Source: an uncultured Enterocloster sp. (GTDB lineage Bacteria; Bacillota; Clostridia; Lachnospirales; Lachnospiraceae). Taken from it: DNA of 64,000 bases. Where the stretch lies: contig CALWRY010000004.1 of assembly GCA_944384065.1 (NCBI GenBank), forward strand, positions 1-64,000, written 5' to 3'. Position 1 is the first letter of the stretch. The number at the start of each line of letters is the position of its first letter. Of the stretch, positions 1 through 8,916 are shown piece by piece. The translations under genes and the position numbers were made by a program. The notes beneath the pieces were generated by a model that saw nothing but the letters and a program-made list of their open reading frames with translations, did no database searches and was not told where the DNA came from.

Positions 1-183
1 AAGCCGGTCAATGTCCTGCTTTTTTTTTTATTTACTCAAACCTACGGTCCGCATAAATTTGTGCAAGGTGTCACCTTCTTCCTTAGAGAAATCCCGAAAA
101 TAACTCCAGCCCATTATATACTACTTTATCGTTTATTACTAGTATTTTTTCTTAAGATTATATAAAATATTCGTAACAGAATG

Positions 184-212
184 TTGACTGAAAATCAAAG
201 CTATGGTAGTAT
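184..212 (+). promoter_or_regulatory. Promoter of the glycine cleavage operon
   Basis: A sigma-A type promoter is visible: TTGACT (184-189), a 17-base spacer and TAGTAT (207-212). Transcription would start near 219, about 50 bases before the glycine riboswitch, which fits a leader-controlled operon. Bases 1-180 upstream are AT-rich and hold no gene I can support. Confidence 0.6.
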
Positions 213-269
213 GAAACCAGAAATAAATGGAAAAGACACATAGTTTGCTGAAAACTTAACAAATTCGGA

Positions 270-420
270 AGATGGATTCGGGAGAGACTGGGCGGACAGA
301 CGCGCAGCGCCGAAGGGGAAGCGAAGAACTCTCAGGCAAAAGGACCGGATACCGGACGAAACTCTGGAAAGCAAAGATGCACCGACGAAGCTAAATCTTT
401 CAGGTACAAAGACAGAGCGC
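270..420 (+). promoter_or_regulatory. Tandem glycine riboswitch
   Basis: Two consecutive glycine aptamers lie in the gcvT leader. The first has the conserved blocks GGAGAGAC, GCGCCGAAGGGGAAGC and CTCTCAGGCAAAAGGACCG; the second, after ACTCTGGAAAGC, has GCACCGACGAAGC and CTTTCAGGTACAAAGACAGAG. This is the usual two-aptamer arrangement of glycine sensors ahead of gcv operons. Just downstream, bases 408-421 (AAAGACAGAGCGCA) can pair with 443-455 (TGCGCTTTTCTTT), using the 3' strand of the second aptamer. That hairpin is a candidate expression platform, with glycine binding favouring read-through as in other gcv leaders; the platform is inference, the aptamers are clear. Confidence 0.93.
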
Positions 421-486
421 ATGGACATATTTCGTATGCCCGTGCGCTTTTCTTTGTTATTTATACAACATAAAGGAGGGAATTAT

Positions 487-1584
487 ATGTCTGAGACAGC
501 GGAGCGGAAAACGCCGCTCTACGAAACACATCTGGCGTACAAGGGGAAGATGGTTCCATTTGCCGGCTATATACTGCCGGTCCAGTATGAAACCGGTGTT
601 GTGAAGGAGCACATGGCCGTGCGGACGGCCTGCGGTCTTTTTGACGTGTCTCATATGGGGGAGATTCTGTGCAAGGGACCGGATGCCCTGAAAAATCTAA
701 ACTGGCTGCTCACCAATGACTACACCGTGATGGCAGACGGACAGGCCCGCTACAGCCCCATGTGCAATGAGGCCGGGGGCGTGGTGGATGATTTGATTGT
801 CTACAAGGTGCGGGACGAGCTCTATTTTATTGTGGTGAATGCGGCAAATAAGGACAAGGACTTTGCCTGGATGAAGGCCCATCAAATCGGAGACGTGGAG
901 TTTGAGGATATCTCGGACCAGGTGGCGCAGCTGGCCCTTCAGGGGCCTAAGGCCCTGGAGATTCTAAGAAAGCTCACGAGGGAGGAGGACATACCGGAAA
1001 AATATTACACCTTTAAGCTGCAGGGAAATGTGAGGGGAATTTCCTGCATGATTTCAAAGACCGGATACACGGGGGAGGACGGAGTGGAGCTCTACTGCGC
1101 GCCGGCGGATGCCCCGGCACTCTGGGAGGCTCTCATGGAGGCCGGAAAGGAAGAGGGACTTATCCCCTGCGGCCTGGGCGCCAGAGACACCCTGCGGCTG
1201 GAGGCCGCCATGCCCCTTTACGGCCATGAGATGGATGACTCCATCACTCCCAGGGAGGCAGGTCTCGGCATCTTTGTGAAGATGGATAAGGCGGATTTTA
1301 TTGGGAAGAAGGCGATAGAGGAAAAGGGAGCGCTGACCAGAAAGAGAGTTGGCCTAAAGGTTACGGGCCGGGGAATTATCCGGGAGCACCAGGCAGTGTA
1401 TAGGGATGGAAAGCAGGTGGGAGTGACTACATCGGGCACCCATTGTCCGTATCTGGGCTGTCCTGTGGCCATGGCTCTTCTGGATATTTCCTGCAAGGAG
1501 CCGGGGACTGTGGTTGAGGCGGATGTGCGCGGAAGGCGGGTGGAGGCCCAGGTGGTTTCCCTGCCATTTTATAAGCGGAAGTAA
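487..1584 (+). CDS. gcvT: Glycine cleavage system T protein (aminomethyltransferase)
   Basis: Transfers the methylene group from the aminomethyl arm of lipoylated GcvH to tetrahydrofolate, releasing ammonia. The 365-residue product matches the family length and shows the GcvT N-terminal folate-binding region (VSHMGEI, QGPKA, KTGYTGEDGVE) and C-terminal barrel (GITTSGTHCPYL-like segment). An in-frame ATG at 421 exists, but AAAGGAGGG (472-480) sits correctly for the ATG at 487, and the family starts in the region TPLYETH. First gene of the glycine cleavage operon behind the riboswitch. Cytoplasmic. Confidence 0.96.
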   Translation: MSETAERKTPLYETHLAYKGKMVPFAGYILPVQYETGVVKEHMAVRTACGLFDVSHMGEILCKGPDALKNLNWLLTNDYTVMADGQARYSPMCNEAGGVVDDLIVYKVRDELYFIVVNAANKDKDFAWMKAHQIGDVEFEDISDQVAQLALQGPKALEILRKLTREEDIPEKYYTFKLQGNVRGISCMISKTGYTGEDGVELYCAPADAPALWEALMEAGKEEGLIPCGLGARDTLRLEAAMPLYGHEMDDSITPREAGLGIFVKMDKADFIGKKAIEEKGALTRKRVGLKVTGRGIIREHQAVYRDGKQVGVTTSGTHCPYLGCPVAMALLDISCKEPGTVVEADVRGRRVEAQVVSLPFYKRK

Positions 1585-1603
1585 TGTATAAGGAGGAAGC
1601 AAA

Positions 1604-1987
1604 ATGAATTTTCCAGAAGAATTAAGGTACACAAAATCCCATGAGTGGGTGAAGCTTGAGGAGGATGGAAGGGCTCTGGTGGGGCTCAGCGATTATGCCC
1701 AGGATGCGCTGGGAGACCTGGTATTTGTAAATCTGCCCCAGGAGGGGGATGAGGTACAGGCCGGGGAGGTATTTGCGGACGTGGAATCCGTGAAGGCAGT
1801 ATCGGACGTGTACTCCCCTGTGAGCGGCCGGGTGGCAAAGGTCAACGAGGAGCTTTTGGATGCTCCGGAGTCCATCAATCAGAATCCCTATGAGGCTTGG
1901 TTTGTCCAGATAGAGGACGTGACGGACCAGGCGGAGCTTATGAGCGCGAGAGAGTATGAGGAGTATGTGAAAAATCTGGACGAGTAA
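1604..1987 (+). CDS. gcvH: Glycine cleavage system H protein (lipoyl carrier)
   Basis: The mobile lipoyl carrier that shuttles the aminomethyl group between GcvP, GcvT and dihydrolipoyl dehydrogenase. It is 127 residues, the normal size, with the lipoylation motif VESVKAVSD placing the modified lysine at residue 64. AAGGAGGAA lies a few bases before the ATG. It follows gcvT by 19 bases and is the substrate of the LplA ligase encoded three genes later, so the operon encodes both the carrier and the enzyme that charges it. Confidence 0.97.
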   Translation: MNFPEELRYTKSHEWVKLEEDGRALVGLSDYAQDALGDLVFVNLPQEGDEVQAGEVFADVESVKAVSDVYSPVSGRVAKVNEELLDAPESINQNPYEAWFVQIEDVTDQAELMSAREYEEYVKNLDE

Positions 1988-2021
1988 CCGGAGGAGAAAG
2001 GGTCAATTAGGAGGTGAGGGA

Positions 2022-3377
2022 ATGGGAAGCTATGTTCCCAATACAAGGGATGAGCAGCGGGAAATGCTTCGGGAAATAGGGTTTGCGGACTTTGAGGAAA
2101 TGTTTTCCCAGATTCCAAAGGAGGTGCGCTTCGCCCACAGCCTGCATCTGCCGGAGGGGATGAGCGAGCAGGGCGTCATCCGCAGGATGGAGGAGCTGGC
2201 GGGAAAAAACAAGGTGTTCCGCCACATTTTCCGGGGAGCGGGGGCCTACAATCATTATATACCGGCGATTGTGGACAGCGTGGCCTCCAAGGAGGAATTT
2301 GTCACAGCCTACACGCCGTACCAGGCGGAGATAAGCCAGGGCATTCTCCAGTCCATTTTCGAATATCAGACCATGATTTGTGAGCTCACAGGCATGGATG
2401 CGGCCAACGCCTCCGTGTATGACGGGGCCACAGCGGCCGCGGAGGCTGCGGCTATGTGCAGGGACAGAAGGCGGAACACGGTTTATCTCTCAGAGACTGC
2501 GAATCCCCAGGTTATCCAGGTGATAAAAACCTACTGCTTTGGGAGCGGGGCGCCGGTTGTGATGGTTCCTGAGAAGGATGGGGCCACGGACCTTAAGGCG
2601 CTGGAGGCGATGTTAAAGGAGGACAGCCAGGCGGCCTGCGTCTACATCCAGCAGCCCAACTACTATGGTATCCTGGAGGATGGGGATACGCTGGAATCCA
2701 TTATCCACGGCGCAGGGGCGAAATACATTATGGGCTGCAATCCTATTGCGCTCGCGGTGATGAAGACGCCGGGAGAGTACGGCGCGGATATCGCGGTGGG
2801 AGACGGACAGCCCCTAGGCATGCCTCTGGCATTTGGCGGGCCCTACCTGGGCTTTATGGCGGCAAGGAGCGATATGATGCGAAAGCTTCCGGGCCGCATT
2901 GTGGGGGAGACCACGGACAGCAGGGGCGGCCGCGCCTTTGTGCTGACGCTCCAGGCAAGAGAGCAGCACATCCGGCGGGAAAAGGCCAGCTCCAACATCT
3001 GCTCCAACCAGGCGCTCTGCGCTCTGCGGGCCGGAGTATATATGACGGCTATGGGGGCGGAGGGAATGGCACGCGCGGCAGCAAGCTGCATTTCCAAGGC
3101 CCGGTATCTGCGGGATAGACTGCAGGAGGCAGGTCTGGCGCCCAAGTATGAAAAGGAATTTTTCCACGAATTTGTCACTGTGGGGCCGGAGGGGACGGAC
3201 AGCCAGGCGATTCTGGGCGTTCTGGAGGCAGAGGGAATTCTGGGCGGGCTTCCCCTGTCGGAGCGGGAAATTCTCTGGTGCGCTACGGAGATGAATACAA
3301 AAGAAGAGATGGACCAGACAGCGGCTATTGTGAAGGCGGCAGTGAGCGGGTCCGCAGATGACAGACAGGGGAGGTGA
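2022..3377 (+). CDS. gcvPA: Glycine dehydrogenase (decarboxylating) subunit 1
   Basis: N-terminal half of the split P protein, which with GcvPB decarboxylates glycine using pyridoxal phosphate and loads the aminomethyl group on GcvH. The 451-residue product carries P-protein signatures (GAGAYNHYIP, YTPYQAEISQGILQ, YEWQ-equivalent FEYQTMI, GMDAANASVYDGATA, SNICSNQALCALRAGVY). The catalytic lysine is in subunit 2, as expected in Firmicutes and Thermotoga. AGGAGGTGAGGG precedes the ATG. Its end overlaps the broadest reading of gcvPB, showing tight coupling. Confidence 0.96.
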   Translation: MGSYVPNTRDEQREMLREIGFADFEEMFSQIPKEVRFAHSLHLPEGMSEQGVIRRMEELAGKNKVFRHIFRGAGAYNHYIPAIVDSVASKEEFVTAYTPYQAEISQGILQSIFEYQTMICELTGMDAANASVYDGATAAAEAAAMCRDRRRNTVYLSETANPQVIQVIKTYCFGSGAPVVMVPEKDGATDLKALEAMLKEDSQAACVYIQQPNYYGILEDGDTLESIIHGAGAKYIMGCNPIALAVMKTPGEYGADIAVGDGQPLGMPLAFGGPYLGFMAARSDMMRKLPGRIVGETTDSRGGRAFVLTLQAREQHIRREKASSNICSNQALCALRAGVYMTAMGAEGMARAAASCISKARYLRDRLQEAGLAPKYEKEFFHEFVTVGPEGTDSQAILGVLEAEGILGGLPLSEREILWCATEMNTKEEMDQTAAIVKAAVSGSADDRQGR

Positions 3378-3384
3378 AGAGAAT

Positions 3385-4785
3385 ATGAAGCTGGTATTTG
3401 AAAAGGGATATGCGGGCCGGAGGCTGGAGCTTGTGGAGCCGCTGGATGTGCCGGAGGAAAAGCTTGACAGGGCGTTTCTTCGGGAAAAAGGACCACGGCT
3501 TCCCCAGATGTCAGAGACCGAAATCAGCCGGCATTATACGGAGCTTGCAGGCCGTACCCACGGGGTGAATGACGGCTTCTATCCCCTGGGCTCCTGCACC
3601 ATGAAATACAACCCGAAGGTAAATGAAAGGGCTGCCGCCCTTCCTGGATTTACCGGAATTCATCCCCTGCAGCCGGAGGGAACCTGCCGGGGTGCGCTTG
3701 AGGTTCTGCAGCTGGCAGAGCAGTACCTCTGCGAGATTACGGGCATGGATGCCATGACCTTTGAGCCTGCGGCCGGGGCCCATGGGGAGTTCACCGGGCT
3801 TCTCCTGATTAATGCCTGGCACGTCCGCATGGGCGATACGATGCGGACAAAGATTATTGTGCCAGATTCCGCCCACGGCACCAATCCGGCCAGCGCGGCC
3901 ATGTGCGGCTATGAGGTGGTGAGCATTCCCTCCCAGGCGGACGGGTGTGTGGATTTGGAGAAATTAAAGGCCGCGGTGGGGGAGGACACGGCAGGGCTTA
4001 TGCTGACCAATCCCAACACCGTAGGACTCTTTGACAAAAATATTTTAGAGATTACCCGGATTGTCCATGAGGCGGGAGGGCTCTGCTATTATGACGGAGC
4101 CAACCTGAATGCGGTGATGGGCATTGCCAGGCCGGGGGATATGGGCTTTGATGTGGTGCATTTAAACCTGCACAAGACCTTCTCCACGCCGCACGGGGGC
4201 GGCGGACCGGGAAGCGGTCCAGTGGGCTGCAAGGAATTTTTGGCGCCCTTCCTGCCGGGACAGGGGACCGAGGAGTCCATCGGGCGGGTGAAAATGTTTT
4301 ACGGCAATTTCCTGGTGGTGGTAAAGGCCCTGGCATACATATTGACCCTGGGAAAGGAGGGGATACCGGAGGCAGCGGCCAACGCGGTGCTAAACGCAAA
4401 CTATATGAAGGCGAAGCTGTCGGATGTGTATGAGATGGCTTATCCGGGCCCCTGCATGCACGAGTTTGTCATGACCCTGGAGGGCCTTAAGAAGAAGGCT
4501 GGGGTATCCGCCATGGATATCGCAAAGTCCATGCTGGATTACGGAATTCATCCGCCGACCATGTATTTCCCGCTGATTGTCCATGAGGCCTTGATGGTGG
4601 AGCCCACGGAGACAGAGCCCAAGGAGACCCTGGACCAGGCGGTGGAGGCCCTTCACGAAATTTACAGAAAGGCGCTGGAAAATCCGGAGGCTCTTCACGG
4701 CGCGCCCTACAAGACGCCCATCGGCAGGCCGGATGAGGTGAAGGCGGCCAGAAAGCCGGTGCTCCGGTATCACTGGGAAGAATGA
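3385..4785 (+). CDS. gcvPB: Glycine dehydrogenase (decarboxylating) subunit 2
   Basis: C-terminal half of the split P protein with the cofactor lysine. The PLP site NLHKTFSTPHGGGGPG places the Schiff-base lysine at residue 264; GSCTMKYNP and the glycine-rich loop are also typical. I take the start at 3385 (MKLVFEKGY) because GGGGAGGTG lies 9 bases upstream and the family starts with MKLIFE-like residues; an in-frame ATG at 3358 would overlap gcvPA and is less likely. The stop overlaps the lplA start (ATGA), so the two are translationally coupled. Confidence 0.96.
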   Translation: MKLVFEKGYAGRRLELVEPLDVPEEKLDRAFLREKGPRLPQMSETEISRHYTELAGRTHGVNDGFYPLGSCTMKYNPKVNERAAALPGFTGIHPLQPEGTCRGALEVLQLAEQYLCEITGMDAMTFEPAAGAHGEFTGLLLINAWHVRMGDTMRTKIIVPDSAHGTNPASAAMCGYEVVSIPSQADGCVDLEKLKAAVGEDTAGLMLTNPNTVGLFDKNILEITRIVHEAGGLCYYDGANLNAVMGIARPGDMGFDVVHLNLHKTFSTPHGGGGPGSGPVGCKEFLAPFLPGQGTEESIGRVKMFYGNFLVVVKALAYILTLGKEGIPEAAANAVLNANYMKAKLSDVYEMAYPGPCMHEFVMTLEGLKKKAGVSAMDIAKSMLDYGIHPPTMYFPLIVHEALMVEPTETEPKETLDQAVEALHEIYRKALENPEALHGAPYKTPIGRPDEVKAARKPVLRYHWEE

Positions 4786-5783
4786 AGAAGCTATATTGGA
4801 TTGAGACAGAGAACACAGAGCCCTATTTGAATCTGGCCATGGAGGAGCATCTCACCCTCCATGGCCCGAAGGAGGCCTGCCTGCTGTTTCTCTGGCAGAA
4901 CCGCCATACCGTGGTAATCGGGAGAAATCAGAATTGCTGGAGGGAGTGCCGGGTGGAGGCCCTGGAGCACGAAGGGGGCTTTCTGGCCCGGCGCCTCTCC
5001 GGCGGGGGCGCGGTGTTCCACGATTTGGGGAATCTAAATTTCAGCTTTATCGCGGACCGGCAGGATTACCAGGTGGACCGGCAGCTGGATGTGATTTTGG
5101 AGGCAGCTCGGATGGCGGGAATCCGGGCGGAGAAGACAGGGCGGAATGATATCACGGCAGAGGGCCGGAAGTTTTCAGGAAATGCGTTTTACAAGACGGA
5201 GGGCAGGTGCTGCCATCACGGCACGCTGATGATTGACACGGATTCGGAGGCGGTTTCCCGCTATCTGACCGTGCCGGCTAAGAAGCTGGCCTCCAAGGGG
5301 GTAGCCTCGGTGAAATCCAGGGTGGTAAACCTGCAGGAATTTTGTCCGGGCCTTTCTGTGGAAAGGATGAAGCGGTATCTCATCGCGGCCCTTGAACAGG
5401 TTTACAGGATGCCTGCGGAGAAGCTTGTCTGGGACGCTTCCGCAGAGGAGATTTTAAAGAGCCGGGAGCGCTTTGCCTCCTGGGAATGGAAATATGGCCG
5501 CAGGATTCCCTTCAGCCGGGAGGCGGAGGGCCGGTTTGCCTGGGGCGGCATCTGGATACAGCTTCAGGTAAATGAGGGCCGGGTTGCGAGGGCGCGGGTG
5601 TATTCAGACGCCTTGGAGCAGAATCTGGCACAGTCTCTGGAGGAGGCGTTTGCGGGCACGCCCTACGGCTCCCAGGGGCTGGCGGACTGCGTGGAGCGGG
5701 CGGCGGCATCCTGGGAGGGAGCGGCAGGGAAAGAGCGGATGAAGGAAGACATAAAGGGACTGGTAAGACAGGCCCTTGCGTGA
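4782..5783 (+). CDS. lplA: Lipoate-protein ligase A
   Basis: Activates free lipoate with ATP and attaches it to the lysine of lipoyl domains, here most plausibly GcvH. The 333-residue protein has the LplA fold signatures: LAMEEHL near the start, RRLSGGGAVFHDLGNLNFS (the RRxSGGGxVxHD lipoate/ATP loop), GRKFSGNAF with SGNA, and KLASKGVASVKSRV, followed by a C-terminal accessory domain of about 90 residues. Start overlaps the gcvPB stop by four bases. Its presence in the operon suggests scavenging of lipoate; no lipA or lipB is in this window. Confidence 0.93.
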   Translation: MKKLYWIETENTEPYLNLAMEEHLTLHGPKEACLLFLWQNRHTVVIGRNQNCWRECRVEALEHEGGFLARRLSGGGAVFHDLGNLNFSFIADRQDYQVDRQLDVILEAARMAGIRAEKTGRNDITAEGRKFSGNAFYKTEGRCCHHGTLMIDTDSEAVSRYLTVPAKKLASKGVASVKSRVVNLQEFCPGLSVERMKRYLIAALEQVYRMPAEKLVWDASAEEILKSRERFASWEWKYGRRIPFSREAEGRFAWGGIWIQLQVNEGRVARARVYSDALEQNLAQSLEEAFAGTPYGSQGLADCVERAAASWEGAAGKERMKEDIKGLVRQALA

Positions 5784-5826
5784 CAGTTACTGCGCAAAAA
5801 TACAGAGAGTCTAGGGGGAAATCAAA

Positions 5827-7215
5827 ATGGAAGAAGCAAGAGCAGCTTGGGACCTGGCGGTAATCGGGGGCGGACCCGGCGGATACGAGGCGGCCCTTGA
5901 GGCTGCGGGGAGGGGACTGCGTACGGTCCTCATCGAGAAGGGAGAGCTGGGAGGCACCTGCTTAAACCGGGGCTGTATTCCCACAAAGACCCTGCTGCAC
6001 ACCGCAGAGCTGTTCCATGAGGTGGACTGCGGCGGGCCAATCGGCCTTGCGGCCAGCGATATTTCTGTCTCCATGAAGGGGCTTATGGCGCGGAAGGCAG
6101 AGGTGGTGGAGCAGCTGAGGAAGGGAGTGGCTTCCCTGATGAAGAGCCATAAGATTACAGTGATTTCGGGACGAGGAACGCTCTTAGATAAGGACACTGT
6201 TAAGGTGGAGACCGCGGAGGGGTCCCAGATACTTTCTGCCGCCCATGTGCTCATCGCCACAGGCTCTGTGCCTGCCTGTCCGCCCATACCGGGAGCAGAC
6301 CTGCCAGGCGTATTTACAAGCGACGGATTTCTGGAAAAGGAGGAGCTTTTAGACCGCCTTTTGATTATCGGGGGCGGGGTGATTGGCATGGAGTTCGCCT
6401 CCATTTACAGCTTCCTGGGAAAAGAGACTGCCGTGGTGGAGGCAATGGACCGGATTCTTCCCGGCATGGATCGCGAGATTGGGCAGAATCTGAAAATGAT
6501 TTTGAAAAAGCGGGGCGTGGATATCCACACAGGGGCCCTGGTGGAGCGGATTGAACAGACAGAAAATGGGCTTTCCTGCATCTTCCGGGAGAAGGACGAG
6601 GAGAAGCAGGCTTTTGCGGACGGTATACTTATCGCCGCAGGGCGCAGGCCCTGCACAGACGGGCTCATCACCGAGGAGAGCAGCGATGCGGTGAAGGCGT
6701 TGAAAATGGAGCGGGGAAGAATCCTGGTGGATGCGCATTTTGAGACAAGCATTCCCGGGGTGTATGCCATCGGAGATGTGACCGGGGGGATACAGCTGGC
6801 CCACGCCGCGTCCGCTCAGGGACGGCAGGCTGCGGCCCGCATGGCGGGGCAGACGCTGGATATCCGCACGGACCTGATTCCCTCCTGTGTGTATACAAGT
6901 CCGGAGATTGGCTGTGTAGGTCTTGACGCAGACACAGCGAAGAGCCGGGGAATCGCTGTGATAACAAAGAAATATCCCATGTCGGCCAACGGAAAAACCC
7001 TGATTGCCCGTGAGGAGAGGGGATTTATCAAGGTGCTGGCAGACAAGGACAGCCGGCGCATCCTTGGAGCGCAGATGATGTGCGCCAGGGCCACGGATAT
7101 GATAAGCCAGTTCACCCAGGCCATAGCGAATGGGCTGACACTGGAGGATATGGAGCGGGTGGTGTATCCCCATCCCACCTTCAGCGAGGGAATCGGGGAG
7201 GCAGTCCGGGAGTAA
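5827..7215 (+). CDS. lpdA: Dihydrolipoyl dehydrogenase (L protein)
   Basis: Flavoprotein that reoxidises the dihydrolipoyl arm of GcvH with NAD+. The 462-residue sequence has the N-terminal FAD dinucleotide fold (IGGGPGGYEAA), the redox-active disulfide GGTCLNRGCIPTK with Cys45 and Cys50, an NAD-binding motif (IIGGGVIGMEFAS), the second FAD motif (YAIGDVTGGIQLAH) and the C-terminal base motif HPTFSE. AGGGGGAAATC precedes the ATG. Last gene of the glycine cleavage operon, followed by a strong hairpin terminator. Being inside the gcv operon, it is probably dedicated to this complex. Confidence 0.96.
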   Translation: MEEARAAWDLAVIGGGPGGYEAALEAAGRGLRTVLIEKGELGGTCLNRGCIPTKTLLHTAELFHEVDCGGPIGLAASDISVSMKGLMARKAEVVEQLRKGVASLMKSHKITVISGRGTLLDKDTVKVETAEGSQILSAAHVLIATGSVPACPPIPGADLPGVFTSDGFLEKEELLDRLLIIGGGVIGMEFASIYSFLGKETAVVEAMDRILPGMDREIGQNLKMILKKRGVDIHTGALVERIEQTENGLSCIFREKDEEKQAFADGILIAAGRRPCTDGLITEESSDAVKALKMERGRILVDAHFETSIPGVYAIGDVTGGIQLAHAASAQGRQAAARMAGQTLDIRTDLIPSCVYTSPEIGCVGLDADTAKSRGIAVITKKYPMSANGKTLIAREERGFIKVLADKDSRRILGAQMMCARATDMISQFTQAIANGLTLEDMERVVYPHPTFSEGIGEAVRE

Positions 7216-7249
7216 AGCTGCTATGCGCCCGGCGGGATTTTCAGAATAA

Positions 7250-7308
7250 AAAAACGGCTATAGATGAAGGGAAATGTTATAATTTCCTCTCAGCTATAGC
7301 CGTCTTTT
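7250..7308. terminator. Bidirectional terminator between lpdA and SRP RNA
   Basis: A hairpin with arms ACGGCTATAG (7254-7263) and CTATAGCCGT (7294-7303), extended inward by GGAAAT/ATTTCC, has a T-rich tail on both sides (CTTTTT on plus; TTTTTTT on minus). It would end the gcv operon on plus and the SRP RNA on minus. Confidence 0.85.
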
Positions 7309-7309
7309 T

Positions 7310-7578
7310 AATCCACGCGCCTTGCTTTGTGCAGCCGCCACAGACGTTACTCCTGCAGTTAGCTCGGCCCAGGCTGCCTTGCGGCACACGAGAGCTTCCC
7401 CTTAGTGCTGCTGCATTCCTGCCCTGACACGGTTCAAGGATTCCCGTTGCGCAAGACCCAAGCGTCAACGCCACTTACAGAAGGCTGCTCTGCAGCAAAC
7501 GGCCCGAGGCAAGGCATCACCCCTGCTGGAGCGGCTTGCAGGTACAGGGCACCGCTATCTCCCCGGCTGCGTGGACTG
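7310..7578 (-). ncRNA. ffs: Signal recognition particle RNA, large Firmicutes type
   Basis: The minus strand carries the hallmark S-domain loop GTCAGGGCAGGAATGCAGCA, with the symmetric loop and GGAA tetraloop bound by Ffh, around 7390-7430. About 100 bases earlier it has the Alu-domain segment GCCGGGGAGATAGCGGTGCC followed by CTGTACCTGCAAGCCGCTC, seen in Bacillus and Clostridia SRP RNAs of about 265 bases. The 5' TCCACGC and 3' GCGTGGA can close helix 1, supporting ends near 7578 and 7310. A consensus promoter lies directly upstream and a terminator directly downstream. No protein-coding gene explains this interval. Confidence 0.93.
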
Positions 7579-7584
7579 TCTGTA

Positions 7585-7614
7585 AGTATAACCGCCCACA
7601 GCCCATTTGTCAAG
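7585..7614 (-). promoter_or_regulatory. SRP RNA promoter
   Basis: On minus: TTGACA (7614-7609), a 17-base spacer and TATACT (7590-7585), a near-perfect sigma-A promoter that puts the start near 7578. A hairpin-forming repeat (CCGCCCACAG at 7592-7601 and CTGTGGGCGG at 7620-7629) flanks the -35 region; its role is unknown. Confidence 0.85.
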
Positions 7615-7663
7615 ATGCGCTGTGGGCGGAGGCTTAAGAAGTAACTGAGAAATTAACAAGCTC

Positions 7664-8836
7664 TTATTTTTCGAAGGTGCCACGCACTACTGCAGCGCCC
7701 TCCGCCACCATGATCTGCCCCTTGGCGATGACGGTGTGGAGGCTCAGATCCTCCTCCCGCAGCAGACAGATATCCCCGTCGCAGCCTGGCAGGATGCGGC
7801 CCTTGCGGGCAAGCTTTAGGATGCGGGCCGGATTGGAGGTCAAGGGCTTTAGAGCAAGCTCCAAGGGAAGGCCCGCCTGGTTTACGCACTCCCGAAGCTC
7901 CTTTAACAGGCAGGACGCGTTCCCCACGCCCAGGCCCTGGAATTCTCCCTTTTCATTGAAGATGGGAAGGCTCCCCTGGCCGTCGGATGAGATAGTGAAG
8001 TGATCGCTTGATACGCCTGCGTCAAGAAGGCGGAGGATTCCCTTGGATACCGGAACCTCATCGTCGTCGTCCAGGCTTCCTGTGAAGTCAATGGTCCCTC
8101 CGGCCTTTGCAAACTCCAGGGCGGATTCAAAGAGAGCCGCGTTGCGGCCCACATGGGTGGGGAGGAACTGGGAGAAGGGAATCTCGGTCTCCCGCACGGT
8201 GCGCCAGATGAAATCCATCATGCGGGGACCGTCGCCCATGTGGACATTTACAATTCCCGCTTTGCCGGAGAGCATGCCGCCTACCCGGATGTCAGCGGCA
8301 ATCCGGGCAAATTCCTCAAAGGTGGGCTGGGAGGAGCGGTGGTCGGAGATGGCCACCTCCCCCACGCCAATCACCTTGTCAAGCAGCATGATGTCGCGCA
8401 TCACATCGCCGGTGATGGTGTGTACGGGAACCCGGTAGGACCCGGTGTATACATAGGTGGTGACCCCTTCCTCCTCCAGGGCGTGGGCCTTGGCCAGAAG
8501 GGCCTCCATGTTTCGGGCTACCCCGTCGGTGCCGATGCAGCCCACCACGGTGGTGACGCCGTTTAAGGTGAGGCCGGTGAGAGTGGCCTCCGGGGTGCGG
8601 GTGTGAAAGCCTCCCTCCCCGCCTCCTCCCAGGATGTGTTCGTGGCTGTCGATGATGCCCGGGATTAGGATGAGGCCTGTGCCGTCAATTTCCTTTACCT
8701 CCACGGCCCCGCCCAGGTCCGCCTTCAGATTCTCTCCAAGGGCTCCTATCTGAGAGCCGATCAGCATGACATCTTTGATGCCGGCGTATTCCGGCTGATA
8801 TACTTTGGCGTTTCGGATGATTGTAATCATAATCAT
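7664..8836 (-). CDS. iadA: Isoaspartyl dipeptidase (beta-aspartyl peptidase)
   Basis: Zinc amidohydrolase that cleaves beta-aspartyl dipeptides from damaged proteins. The 390-residue product has the metal-site motif DSHEH, the substrate-binding GGGGEGGFHTRTPE loop, YTGSYR, VHMGDG and LPTHVGR histidines, and the SSDGQGSLP aspartate, all in IadA order. The start could be 8836 or the ATG two codons later at 8830; AAAGGA lies just upstream of both. It stands 81 bases downstream of a YfcC permease gene on the same strand, so the two probably form a peptide or amino acid use operon. Confidence 0.9.
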   Translation of the reverse strand: MIMITIIRNAKVYQPEYAGIKDVMLIGSQIGALGENLKADLGGAVEVKEIDGTGLILIPGIIDSHEHILGGGGEGGFHTRTPEATLTGLTLNGVTTVVGCIGTDGVARNMEALLAKAHALEEEGVTTYVYTGSYRVPVHTITGDVMRDIMLLDKVIGVGEVAISDHRSSQPTFEEFARIAADIRVGGMLSGKAGIVNVHMGDGPRMMDFIWRTVRETEIPFSQFLPTHVGRNAALFESALEFAKAGGTIDFTGSLDDDDEVPVSKGILRLLDAGVSSDHFTISSDGQGSLPIFNEKGEFQGLGVGNASCLLKELRECVNQAGLPLELALKPLTSNPARILKLARKGRILPGCDGDICLLREEDLSLHTVIAKGQIMVAEGAAVVRGTFEK

Positions 8837-8916
8837 AGATTCCTTTCTTATAATGCGCCGGGGCGGCGGATACTATGCCTTTAAGATATGTGCGCCCCGG
8901 CAGATTTTGTGCGCAG

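Noticed and set aside
28..114. Minus-strand frame of 28 codons that looks protein-like (MGWSYFRDFSKEEG...)
   Set aside because: No ribosome site, the ATG overlaps a TATAAT-like sequence, and an in-frame stop lies just upstream. Too short to support without homology.
421..486. Upstream extension of gcvT from ATG 421
   Set aside because: It overlaps the riboswitch expression platform, has no ribosome site, and the AAAGGAGGG at 472-480 clearly serves ATG 487.
7405..7644. Open frames across the SRP RNA
   Set aside because: The interval is explained by the conserved SRP RNA structure with its own promoter and terminator; the frames have no ribosome sites.
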